A program made the translations under genes and the position numbers. A stretch of DNA of 64,000 nt from assembly GCA_022496805.1 (NCBI GenBank), contig CM040092.1, positions 22,772,113 through 22,836,112 of the forward strand. The letters are read 5' to 3'. The notes beneath the pieces are model-generated. The model had not been told where the DNA came from. It made no database searches and saw nothing but the letters and a program-made list of their open reading frames with translations. This document shows positions 1 through 11,327 of this stretch, in pieces. Position 1 is the first letter of the stretch, and every line of letters begins with the position of its first letter. This DNA is from Pohlia nutans (Eukaryota; Streptophyta; Bryopsida; Bryales; Mniaceae).

Positions 1-760
1 TTCAAGTACAACCATCGACATTTCTCTAAATTGCTATCACACACAAAACCGAAGACGGATATTTAACTTGGCACCGGAGTGACAGATCCGACTGCACTGC
101 CATATGGAAGTGGAAGTGACAACATCTCTTACCCGGCAATTGTGACTCCAGCCACGACGTGATCGGTGTTCCTTGACGGCCGATATTCGAAGTGTGATTT
201 CAGACTTCATGCATGTAGTTACTTTGTTTTGCCAAGATAGGCGACCCGCCCGTCTTCCACGCGGCTAAGGCACTTTATTGCACCGCCCGTCTCCTACGTG
301 TAATATCCCATACTTTGCTGCGTGCCACCGTTTGTTTTACTGCAGTCCATTTCGTTGATGTGGTTTTTCAGCAGAATCCAAACGATAGCGCTGTCCGCGT
401 GTTTGGGTGTCCTCCAACTCCCCGTCACTTTCTATATCGACCAATTCAGATGGTAGTATACTCGGTAAATCCTACCGCAATTCAATGTCAAACAACTCAG
501 AGAACGTCATTCGCGATGAAATTTCCTCCTCTTCGTCTTCAGAAAATGTCATTTCCCCAGCATCGACACCAAGAGCAACAGTTGGCATTTGCCCACCGCC
601 ATCCAGTGCCTCGCCGGCGTCGTCATCCGCCTCAACAGCAATCAACTCTCCTCGCCTCAATGTCCGCCCCTCATTCTGAATATCGTCCTGGGCATCTGGT
701 CACTCACCGAATGACACATTCGTGATTTTCGGACATTTTGCACAGTTTTAGATAGAATGC
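1..760. other. Left-edge stretch without a supported gene
   Basis: Overlapping short ORFs exist on both strands at about 315-725. The minus-strand frame at 472-660 would encode an acidic, Glu/Asp-rich peptide, but I recognise no domain, no clear splice signals and no start context. It could be a fragment of transposon coding sequence. I do not call a gene here. Confidence 0.4.
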
Positions 761-980
761 TACACTAAATAGGTGGACTAGTGTTAGATTCACTAACTTA
801 CGTAAACATCTTGTCAGTTCTTACTGCTGACCAATTTTTTTACCCTCTATATTGCTCAAGATGGGGATCTTTTAATACTATCGGAATCAATGTCTTTGGT
901 AAAAATAAATTCGAGAGTAAAAAATATATAATATTTTCAAACCTTATAATTATCTAACACTAATCTACCTATTTAGTGTA
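761..980. mobile_element. Short MITE with 29-bp TIRs and TA target duplication
   Basis: The ends form a nearly perfect inverted repeat of about 29 bp that begins CACTAAATAGGT, flanked on both sides by TA. The element is about 220 bp with no coding capacity. The TA flank fits a Tc1/mariner-type (Stowaway-like) MITE. The CACTA start could suggest a CACTA derivative, but no 3-bp duplication fits. Confidence 0.7.
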
Positions 981-998
981 CTGATTCTATAATTCATT

Positions 999-2117
999 TC
1001 AACCCCTAAATGACAATAGTGTTCTAACTAGGACATTTCAATGTTTAAGTAGGTTCCCACAGTGCATTGTTATTTTATTTTATTTTTCTCTTTCCTTAAC
1101 CCCTAAAGGTCCTTATCTCTTTTATAAAAGTCAAAGCACTATAATTTTCATACTTTAAATATCACATTGAATGATTTATAATTTTTCATAGTTAATCATC
1201 AACATTATGTAGGTATGACAAAATTTTCAACATGATTGGAAGATATTTTGAATATTTGCAAATTTTATGATGCAAACAAGGTAAAAATTCAAAATAAATA
1301 TGTTTTTGTCAAATTTAATATCAAAAACTATATTTAAGGTAGATAAAAGTTATATTTACATGGAGTAAAAAATTGAAGGTGAAGAAATTAAAAGAGACTT
1401 ATGATTGAAGCATCTTTAGTAAGCCCTTTGTATTTTGGACAGTCAAAATTCAAAGTTCTCAACGGTGGAAAAGCTTCAAATGAAGTTTATTCTCCAATCC
1501 CAACATTCAAAAGATGTATCATAACTTAACTTAAACATCTAATGAAAACACCAACTACAATAAAGCTAAGGCACTTGATTTTTGGGGCCTTTGACCAAAA
1601 ATCAAGCATAATATGGTTGATTGGTTCTTTAGGGGTTAATAAATCATTTGAACGTGATATGTCAATACAAAAATGAGAATCAAATTATTTTTTACTTCCA
1701 TTCCTACTTTTTAAGCGAAAACTATGGAATAAAAGAGGTTTTTTTTTAGAGAATGGATACTGGGGGTAAGGCTTTGAGTAAACACCAAACATTGTTAATC
1801 TCATCTATAACCGTACTTGTTTGTGAACGATTACCAAGACTGTGATTGCTAAAATCATTCATAGAATTTGATCGTACACATTCCAAGATTATAACGTTTC
1901 CAGTGAAAATCAATAAATTGCAGTACTTTGGGTATTTTTGGACTGTGTTTCAAGACATGGGAGACCATGTTATATTGGTTAAAAAAATTGTTCAATTTTA
2001 TGTAAATGTTTAATTAGGTATTCTCTATCAATAGGAAAAAAAAATCATTAAAAAAAGGATAAAAAAGGTGATACAGATGCTCAAGGACATAAATAATTGC
2101 GGTCCTTTAGGTGTTAA
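999..2117. mobile_element. TTAA-type MITE, family B, older copy split by a nested MITE
   Basis: The left end (AACCCCTAAATGAC, then a stretch containing CTAACTAGGACATTT and TAGGTTCC) matches the left end of the 1.28-kb element at 18960. The right end, GGTCCTTTAGGTGTTAA, matches that element's right end. The terminal TTAA is mutated on the left (TCAA). A second MITE at 1096-1639 is inserted inside, so this copy is the older of the two. No coding capacity. Confidence 0.65.
1096..1639. mobile_element. TTAA-type MITE, family A, nested copy
   Basis: The 544-bp element starts TTAACCCCTAAAGG and ends CTTTAGGGGTTAA. Its right half (a segment around AAATCAAGCATAATATGGTT) is the reverse complement of the left half of the element at 6875-7416, so the two are copies in opposite orientation. 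It sits inside the family B copy at 999-2117. TTAA on both sides fits a piggyBac-type duplication. It carries no ORF. Confidence 0.75.
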
Positions 2118-4019
2118 AAAAAATCATTGACACCAAAAAAAAATCAATTGCTCAAATACTTTTTGTAAGATGGAATTCTAAAAGTTGGTGTTGTTACCTA
2201 TTTATTAAATAATACTATAAAAAATATGACACAATTTTTGTCTCAGTTCATGATAATAATGGGACTACAAAACATTTAAATGCAACGAAAATGGCCTTAC
2301 CATTTCTTTCTGCTTCGCTTGATCCTTCACCATGGTCTCCATGCCCATTTTGTGCTCCACGTTTATAGACAACTAAATTAGATCTAGGATCGGCCTTGAC
2401 AATTAATTTCCAACCCTCATTAATCGGGTCATCCACGTAAAACACCTGTGTGACATCTTTTGGGAATACAAATGGTTCATCTTCCATTTTGTCATCACTG
2501 AGAACTACCGATGTTTTCACATGTAAAAGCCCACATTCGTCTACAAGTAGGGTTGCGTTAGGACCATGTCGTCGGATAATTGTATCCCAAAACCTCCCCT
2601 TGAAAAGCACGGTTTCGAAGCTATCAAAGCTTAGTCTCACTATACTTTCAACATACCCAAAATATTCTGTTTTGTTGCCTTCCACCTCGTACCACGCTAA
2701 GAGCCCGGAGTCCATCGTGTTTTTTTTTGTAGATCACGGGACAATACACGAAAGTGCTTCCCAAAAGCCCAACACATTGTGTAAAATTCTGCCCTTTCTC
2801 CTGGCCCGATTGCAATGTCCAACTCCATTTGGGAGATGTGTGTTTTCTTAGAAATCTCAGACTGGATCATTGGGAGAATCCACTGAGTGAAGGATGGTCG
2901 CTGAGACAAATGACCACATTCACTATCGTACCTCTCTCTCCATCTCTCCATGCAAGGAGCATTTAATAATAAGAAGCGGTGTGCTTGTTCTCTAAACACT
3001 GGGCTCATTAACATATTGCTCCCATTTCTGGGAAGTACAATCCCCGTTAATTTGGCATCCTCTTCAGTGGGCTTTCTGAGGATGAGGGCATTTTTGTGCA
3101 AACAGAGGGAATATTCATTCACGTAAAACATGGCCTCTGCACATATGTATCCTTCTGCCATAGATCCCTCCGGGCGAGACCTTTGTCTCACAAAATCTTT
3201 CAAGTGCTTGAGGTATCGTTCTTGGAAATACATCCACCTCATAGATACGGGACCACATAACTCAACTTCCTCTACAATGTGCTCAATGTTGTGGAATTGC
3301 ATGTCCAGAAGAGAAAGCGGCAAACACATCTCAATTTCACAAAGAATTTCTGCTGCTTCTATTTTTTTTTGCCACACATCCTTCTTTGCAATTTCCTTTG
3401 AGCACAACCATTTGAAAAGAGAGGATATTTTGTAAATAATCTTTCTTATGTCTTCGGTTAGTGTGCCACGCACCGCGATGGGAAAAAGATCGTGTAATAG
3501 ATTGTGATAATCATGAGTTTTAAATCCTACAATCTTCCGGTCATTGAATTTGTGTTTAAAGGAAGAGCCATATCCAAAAGGAGTCTTCACATTCGAAAGC
3601 AACTGAATTACCTCATCATATTCAGTTGTGGTCCCAATCCAATTTGCTCGCTCGTATGTCCCATCCTCTCTCGGGTGGAAATCCTTCATTAGATTGAAAT
3701 GTGCCATTGATTGTCGCAACGCCAAAGAATCCGCCCTAGTGCCCTTGCAATTTGAAAAGGTTTTCAGAAGCGCCGCACAAACATTCTTCTCCGTATGCAT
3801 TACATCAAGGAGGTGTGGTACCTTCAAATACTGCAAAATATCATACACAACAACCAATCCCACACTATTTCAAGTCCTTGTAAATTGAGATTCAATGTTC
3901 AACACATGAAGATGTTCATGTGCTGCTCCTGTATATAATTTTAGTACCTCTGGCTTGAAGATACACTAAAATGAATTTAATGGTCAATCATGGCACTTCC
4001 TCATATTGTGCAAGGTGTA

Positions 4020-4105
4020 TTAACCCCTAAATTCCCAATCAACCATATTATGCTTGAATTTTGGTCAAACGCCCCAAAAAACAAGTATTTTAGCTTTATG
4101 GTCAA
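4020..4105. mobile_element. Truncated end of a family A MITE
   Basis: The sequence starts TTAACCCCTAAATTCCCAAT and continues with CATATTATGCTTGA and TTTTGGTCAAA, matching the first 80 or so bases of the MITE at 6875. Similarity then fades and no partner end is found nearby, so this is a remnant. It lies in the long last intron of the CACTA gene. Confidence 0.55.
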
Positions 4106-4475
4106 TGACAAGCGCAAACAGTATATTGGTCAATGCACAATTCAGAGTATGAATGACAAGAGAACATACTTTTATTTCGAGACTTTTTGACACCATACCT
4201 TATTTGAATATTATTAAATTATTCTTGCATGGTTATCTCTTAAAATTCACTAAAATACACAAAATGAAGAAAAGAAACTCTATAAATACATTTATCAGAA
4301 ATTGGAGTATAATGCTCGACAACATGGTATGGTTTACAGTAATTGACTGCACATAATATAAAATTTTGTCTCCATCGACTCTCACTTTGAAGTTTCATTT
4401 AAACTTGACATACATTACTTCTGTGAGGTCAAAAACATTCACATTCACTAATTCTTAATTATTGTTGACGGCACT

Positions 4476-4560
4476 TGTTTCTGAGCTTGGGTTGTCTCCT
4501 TGACGGATTCCAACGCGGAACGGTCAAGTCATACAAAGCATGTTGTACTATATAATAGAT
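4476..4560. repeat. Diverged foldback repeat, copy 1
   Basis: A stem-forming sequence (GGGTTGTCTCCTTGAC, loop, GTCAAGTCATACAAAGC) resembles the better-preserved foldback at 9316-9405. It lies within the last intron of the CACTA transposase gene. Confidence 0.45.
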
Positions 4561-5488
4561 GTTATTCAAATTTCATTACTATATTCTCAAAACCTTATAT
4601 GTTAATTTTTTATTTTTAATTGAATGACAAGAAAACACCTTGCAAAATTAATTTAATAATAAAAATTATAAATATACAAAAATCCAACCTTACTGATGTT
4701 ATATTCACATTGCATTTACAAATTTATTATCTCAACATGAACTCCATTTAAATTTTTTATCAAACATTTCATAACGTATCTTTAAAAACAGTGCTACATC
4801 GGGACATTAAAGAATTAGAATTACTTCTAATATGAAGCGTCTGTCGCCCACTTGTACACATGTCCAACAACTACAAAATACTGCAGCCTATTTTTAATCG
4901 TTCAACATCACTGAAAAAACTCCGTTATTTTAAATCCGTGTTAAACCCCTTCCTGTTTGGTGTTTGACCATGGATAATTATTTTATTTTAGACCCACAAT
5001 TTCACTAATAACAATAATTCCAGTGATCAGAGTTGTATTTCATGTACCGGAAGACATATGTCTATTTCATCCATGAATATCTACTAAATTATGGTGAGAA
5101 GATGAAATTACTAAGGTTCTCTGAAAATGGATTTGAAATAAAATTATATACCAAATCACGAAAGTGTACAATAACCTCACAATTACAAGGATGAAAAAAC
5201 TTTAATAACAAGTCTTTTCTGAGAATCATTGCTGTTCCAATTCAACTTGAATTTAACAAATCCATTAAAACGCATGTTCTGTCCTAAGAGCCGGCATTTA
5301 CAACTTTACAAGACATAGGCAGTATCATTGGGGTAAGTTTCATTTCCTAAATAATTGTATATCATTATCTCATTTTCGGATGGTAAATTACTCTATTATT
5401 TTACCCACTATTAGGACAGTTATGCATTCTCTGTGTACAACACTGATCAGTACGTCACCGTAGATCTTCAGTAAGGACGTTATCTGAA

Positions 5489-6043
5489 GTAACCCTTAAA
5501 CGTACTACTCCTTTGTAGGAATGTCAAATTACACAATTTAGCCTTCAAGATTTATCACAATGTATTTTGTAATATTTTTCATGCATGGAATTGAATGTAT
5601 CCTATCAGTCTTGAATTTTTTTGATTTTTTTGATTTAATGCGGCCTTTTTAACATATTTTCTAGTCAAATACATCAAAAAGTAATTTTTATTACAATAAT
5701 AATTTTCATAATTAATAGTTTTTTGGGAGCATGTACGAAACTACGAATTACAATGGAGAATGACATGATATGTTCTCCATAGAAAATCTTTAGTTAATTA
5801 ATGAAATTAAAAAGGTGAAAACCCTATGTAGCGTACTTCAAACCTTCAGCTACAAAGCTTGCACAAGCAATAAAATACTCAATAATTGAAATTTTTAAGA
5901 TTTGAGAAGTGCAGCACAAACTAGACTTAATGTAGTTCATTTTCTTAGTTGGGTGTATTGGCAACAAAAATCATATTCAATATCAAAATTGGGCTTGACC
6001 AACAAAACATCCCGTAACTGGATGCGTGGACATTTAGAAGTTA
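5489..6043. mobile_element. TTAA-type MITE, family D, older copy
   Basis: About 555 bp starting GTAACCCTTAAACGTACTAC and ending GGACATTTAGAAGTTAC. It is colinear with the element at 24688-25234 over nearly its whole length (shared blocks around CACAATTTAGCCTTCAAGA, TTTTTCATGCATGGAATTGA and CTTGCACAAGCAATAAAATA). The terminal TTAA has decayed to GTAA/TTAC. It is inserted just downstream of exon 4 of the CACTA gene. Confidence 0.75.
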
Positions 6044-6874
6044 CTTTCATCATACTCCATAATAGAAAACACAATTGGTATAAGAATTCACTAACCTTGT
6101 AATAAGGGAGACGAAAAAAGATAGATTTATCTTTCATCCCTGAGTCTTTCAAACTCAATGTCTTGTCGATAGCGACCTTCCGCCATTGCTTTAACCAGAA
6201 CTTCCCAGAACTCCTGCCTGGCTTGGGTACATTCAAGTATGACACGCCATCAAACTTCGCTTTGTGTCTATTAAGCCGATAACGATGCTTAATAGGTACA
6301 TATTTTCTATGGCCAATGTAAATTACCTTCTTCAAATAGGGACACTTTTTTGATTCAAGTACATTTGGACCACATGGAGGGCATGCCTTTAATCCTTGAG
6401 TTTGTAAAGATGAACAAACTCCATAACCAGGAAAATCGTGAATTGACCACAAGTAACAAGCGTACAATTTGAAAGAACTTTGAGTATTTGCATCGTACGC
6501 ATCCACTCCGTCCACCCAAAGGGTCAGTAATTCATCTACCAAAGGCTCAAGGTAGGTATTCATGTTCTTCACTTTTTTTTTTTCCTGCACCATGCGACAT
6601 GTATTAAGAATACATCACAACACTATAGCATATTCCTATACATGTATCTTCCAATAGGGATGGGATCTATGTACCTTACTTGTGATAACAGTTTCTTTAA
6701 TTACATTGAGTATATTATTAAATTAATAAAATCAAGAATTAAAATACCTCATGAGTATATTTAATCTCAAACGCTGCCACATTCTATGGTCTTCATTCAA
6801 ATTTTACTAATTTGAGAAGACATCAGTCACCATGCTTCTTCTATGTACTCAATACAGCACTTTCAATGAGATTA

Positions 6875-7416
6875 TTAACCACTAAGTGCCCAATCAACTA
6901 TATTATGCTTGATTTTTGGTCAAAAGTCCAAAAACTCTTGTGTTTAACCTTTAATGTAGTTGGTATTTTCATGAGATATTTAAGTTAAGTTCTGATTCAT
7001 CTTCTGACCGTTCGGATTGGATAATAGATTTCATTTTAAGTTTTCAAATTGGTGAGACATTTGCAATTTGAGTGTCCATAATACAAAGGGCTTATTAAGG
7101 ATGGTCCAATCATATGTCTATTTTATTTTCTTCACTTTCATATTTTTACTACTTGTCAATATCACTTTTATGTACCTTAAATACATTTTTTCATATTAAA
7201 TTTGACAAAAAATATTTATTTTGAATTTTTATCTTGTTCACATAATAAAATCTGTAAATGTTCAACATTCTTCCAATCGTGTGGAAATTTTAGTTATACA
7301 TTCATAATGCTGATGACTATCAATAAGAAATTATGAGTCATCCAATGTGATATTTCAAGTATGCAAATTGTAGTCATTTGACTGTTCCATTATAGATGAG
7401 GACACTTAGGGGTTAA
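6875..7416. mobile_element. TTAA-type MITE, family A
   Basis: The 542-bp element starts TTAACCACTAAGTGCCC and ends GGACACTTAGGGGTTAA. It is an inverted-orientation copy of the MITE at 1096-1639 (shared blocks include GCCCTTTGTATTTTGGAC and its complement). It lies in the intron between exons 3 and 4 of the CACTA transposase gene. No coding capacity. Confidence 0.75.
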
Positions 7417-9060
7417 CATCAAAATTAGAAATATATTCACATCACTTTATCAATATCTGAACAATTAAAAATATTTGCTAGGTGAATGAATTAGGTTAAT
7501 ATAAAAATTACAAGCGCAAAAAACCAAAACCTATTAAAATAAAACAAGGATGCATTTTTACCTGGTACAATCATGGAGAGTTGAATGTGGCCCTTGTGAG
7601 TAGCAAGTTTAGGATTCAAATTCAAAAGAGTTAGTGTAACCGGCCATATAGAATGGCTGGCAGAGTTGTGCCCATAGGGATTCAAGCCATCTATTCCGAG
7701 TTCCAACCAAACACTACGAGCATCTTGTATTTGAGGATACTTCTCTTCAACAAATTGCCATGCTGGACTATCTGCAGGAATCCTCATGATGTCGTCCTGA
7801 CTACGATTATCTCGATGCCAAACCATCATAGGAGATAGGGTGCTACTTCGGTAATATGCCAGAAGCCTAGGAATCAAAGGGAAATACCACATCTTCTGCA
7901 AGCACCCCAATACACACAAGCTTAGAACAACATTGTAGAGTCCATAGAATAGGCATTTTAATTAAACATTATTTTTGAAAATAATTTATTTGACAACAAA
8001 TATTCAATCTACATCTTTTTTGTATACTTTTGGTTACCTTTCTTGGCACATTTTTCTTCTGCGTGGTATCTGTGTAACGTGACAGGTGGCACTTTGGGCA
8101 GAATTTCCAATTCGCTTTTATTGGACCATAGTAAAGCGTTTCGTCACAAAGACAAGCATCGTATAGCTTGTAGTCTAGGCCAACGTCTGTCAAAATCTTT
8201 CTTGCTTCTGCTCGTGACTTTGGCATTTTCGAATTAAGGTGGCTTGGAATGACCTTCTCAGAAATGGTTTGAAAAATGGCATCCATGGCAATATTTGATA
8301 TTTTCTTCTCTGTTTGGATGCTGAGCAACAAAAATATAATTTCAAGTCTGCTGACATCTGCACCATCAAATATCATTGTTGCTGCCTCTGCTTCTAGGAA
8401 AGACAAATCTGGACGTTTGTTATGTTCGCCTGTAGAAAGCACTGGTCCATCTTCCCCACGCAACATTTGCATATAGTCATGCAGCACAAAGTTTTCATCC
8501 CACGTGGTGACTTCATCGTCATCCGTGAGATCGGCTTCAAATTCCACTCCTGTTGATGTTGATGGCAAAGATACATTGTGGGAGTCTTCCCAATTGACCC
8601 AATCAGGGTCAACAACCATCATTTGAGCATTGAACAAGGCCTGCGATCACAGAAATGAGTGAGAATTCTTTCATTAAAAGCCCGAGCGAGATAGTGCAGG
8701 CCTGTTTCAGCCTCGTCACTTATACAGTGGGAGAAAGCCAAGCAGAAAGAAGTACATGTCACATTTATCTTTGACTCTGAAATCACAATAAACAGACTGA
8801 AAGCCAGTATAGGACAATACATAGTTATTCAAGTTAGAAATAATTATTTCTGTTAAGCTTTTTTACATTATTTTTGGAAAGAAATATAACACATTTTAAA
8901 TAATAATGGAAACGTATCAAGGAAGCACATGTTCCGAATTCAATGACATACAAGATATAAGAATATTTGTGCGTTCAATCGAACTGTGATAAAAATCTTT
9001 ACGTATATATACAATGATAAAGAGATACATAGATGTATATATACATAGATGTATGTATGT

Positions 9061-9105
9061 ATATATAAATAAATAAATAAATAAATAAATAAATATATAT
9101 ATATA
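9061..9105. repeat. AAAT/AT microsatellite
   Basis: A run of (AAAT)n passes directly into (AT)n within intron 1 of the CACTA gene. It explains the apparent transmembrane-like reading frame on the minus strand in this stretch. Confidence 0.9.
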
Positions 9106-9315
9106 TGTTTGTATGTAAGTATAATTGGAAGACTGAAGATAGATGTGGATTTGTTTGTATTACTAAATAATGTAGTTAACAAACGGTACTAGTTTGTGTC
9201 AAAGTGGCTCACATGTATCTTAGATATCACTAATAAAATTCCCCATTCTCGTTGGGCATGTACCTCACTTGTACAATAAGTAACTAATGATTCACAACCT
9301 TCTTTATTGGTTATC

Positions 9316-9405
9316 ATTGAGCTTGGTTTGTCTCCTCGACGGATACCGGCTCGAAACAGTCGAGTGAGACAAACCATGCTATGTTGTATAACAAATGACC
9401 ATCCA
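9316..9405. repeat. Foldback repeat, copy 2
   Basis: GGTTTGTCTCCTCGAC and GTCGAGTGAGACAAACC form a stem of about 16 bp around an 18-nt loop. A diverged relative lies at 4476-4560. Both are in introns of the CACTA gene. It may be a tiny MITE or a subterminal element repeat. Confidence 0.5.
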
Positions 9406-9759
9406 AACATCACATGTGCTTGGAAAACAAAATTCATAATGTAATGGCGGTGAGTGCACCTGATATTTACTTGAAGTGTTGTGCAATCGAACATGGTCTT
9501 CCACAATTTTTAATAGTCGTAGTTGTGGTTTATCGTTCCTAGCACATTTGCAACATGGACAAAATACTTTGTAAACAGGATTGAGTGGTATTTCTTCGCG
9601 GTCCTTATTTCTTCTTCCCTTTCGCTTCCTCGCCCGTGTGGGACTGGTAGGTGAAGGGGGAATCACATTTGGCAATGCGGTAGGACTTGCGGGGGTGTAT
9701 TGCTCTACTCCGATCGGCTTGTAATCCCTAGGCATTGTACGATCTCTGCTCAAAATGCA

Positions 9760-10970
9760 AACCGTATTAGTTGCTTATTTATATATATAAGATGTGGACC
9801 ATCAACCAGCCCAAATAAACATCTTTATTTACCTATTTTTTATGTGTCCGTCCTTAGGTATATACAGTACACAGTGTGCGTATTTTACAACGGAACATGG
9901 TTTCAATGTAAGAGAGTGGGATGAAGAGGTCATATTTCAAAATTAGAGTGTTATTAAGGCTAAACTGAACATGCACTAAATGTGAAGTACATATTGAGTT
10001 TTGCGTCCTTCATAGGAAAGAAAATAGTCAATAAACGATATTAAAATAATACCTAATCGTACTAATTGCTGGAATATGTTTATAATTATTGTAATTATGC
10101 TACTGTGGACTTTTGATTGAATTCAATAAGGAGCCAAAATTAAAATCAAAAAAATCAAAAAAATAAAATTGTTGGGTCCTTTATTCGGTTACAAATAGCA
10201 CTAATTTTGAGACACCCATTCCCAAGCAAGTACCTAAAACCGATCAAGCCTAATACATAGATTTTCAAAAGGGAGTATGTACCTCATTTGTACATTAGAG
10301 CATATGATGAAATTTAGGTACACCTTGAGTTTTTTACTTTAAGTTTTTTTGCTAATTCAATAATTTAAATTAAAATATTTTTTTAAATATGAAAAATTAT
10401 TAATTTCAGTAGTGCTAAAAGCGGAAATACAGAGAAAATCAATCTGTTTATCCCAAGTACAGAACACGCTTTATTTGACCGGTTATTGGTGTCTCGACTT
10501 TATGTATATTAGTTGTCACATTCATAAATCACTTACAGGCTATGAAAGGGGAGACTGGATACACTTTTCTTGCATCAAAACTGTAACCAACTAGAGTTTC
10601 AACAAGTCAGAGTAGAAAATTGAGTAATTTCTATACCAATTTATACATGAAGACAACTGTGATTACCCTCTGCAAATTAGTGGGGCCAGAGAATTACGGA
10701 GGGCAAACGCAAATTGTGACAGAAGTAAAAAGTAATACCTTTTTTACCTGCCGAGTAAAAACACAGGAAATCAAAATCAGTCTCGTCAGCTTTGATGGGC
10801 GTTACATAATTCTGCATGGAATGAGACAGAGTGAGAGATTAGGCAAGATTTGTTAACGCGTCGACATCATCAACATGAGCTACGCTTGCAAGAGCTAATC
10901 CCGGTCGTCCTCTCTTAAAAATGTGTCTGCACTGCTCCTTTCTGAATTTTGATGTGCTCCGGGTTCATTG
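9760..10970. other. AT-rich intergenic stretch
   Basis: No supported gene. Short plus-strand ORFs at 10412-10594 and 10620-10856 have no recognisable domain and no codon or splice support. The stretch separates the head of the CACTA gene (minus) from the Transposase_24-like gene (plus). Confidence 0.5.
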
Positions 10971-10978
10971 CGGTAGTC

Positions 10979-11158
10979 TAGTTAGTAAGATTTCTGCGAA
11001 GCATTGTTAGTAAGATGTCTGCGAAGCACAGTTAGTTTGATGTCTGCGAAGCACAGTTAGTAAGATGTTTGCGAAGCACAATTAGTAAGATGTCTGCGAA
11101 ACACAGTTAGTTTGATGTCTGCGAAGCACAGTTAGTAAGATGTCTGCAAAGTACCGAA
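10979..11158. repeat. 25-bp minisatellite, about 7 units
   Basis: Seven near-identical tandem units of the form GTTAGTAAGATGTCTGCGAA plus GCACA. Two variants occur, with AGTAAGATG or AGTTTGATG at the same place, suggesting past duplication of a larger unit. The array ends about 170 bp upstream of the ATG at 11328, so it lies in the promoter or 5' leader of that gene. Confidence 0.9.
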
Positions 11159-11327
11159 GCACGCATTGTGAATGCGATACAATACCTGTAATTGTAGTTG
11201 CGGTAAGGCAAGGGGGAGCTCGTGAGGGCAGCAGAGGTGTAGAGGGAGGTTTTATAATTAGTCAATATTAGTGTACGTGTACACAGTTCACAAGTGCTTG
11301 TAAGTTTTTAGAGTTGCGGCGCGGAGT

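Larger units (their letters stand above)
2301..9735 (-). pseudogene. CACTA (En/Spm) TNP2-type transposase gene, frameshifted
   Basis: Five exons can be joined on the minus strand: 9735-9460, 8640-8038, 7895-7562, 6584-6096 and 3830-2301. Exon 1 has a CxxC motif (FCPCCKC), as in the transposase-associated domain. Exons 2-4 carry the TNP2 transposase core (KFCPKCHLSRY; YFPLIPRLLAYYRSS; WVDGVDAYDA; CYLWSIHDFPGYG). Exon 5 continues with LLDVMHTEKNVC, then a DUF4218-like region (GFKTHDYHNLL, GPVSMRWMYFQERYLKHLK, RSRPEGSMAEGYI), then a DUF4216-like region (EYFGYVESIVRL, FKGRFWDT). Junctions restore the family order exactly, for example FFRLPYYK joined to YLKVPHLLDVMH across a 2.3-kb intron. Two breaks are visible: an 11-A run at the start of exon 4 shifts the frame relative to exon 3, and a 9-A run near 2725 separates the DUF4218 and DUF4216 frames. 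Introns contain MITEs. Element termini (CACTA...TAGTG) were not found. Confidence 0.8.

Noticed and set aside
10979..11158. CRISPR-like array
   Set aside because: Units are contiguous 25-mers without unique spacers, in a eukaryotic context; it is a minisatellite.
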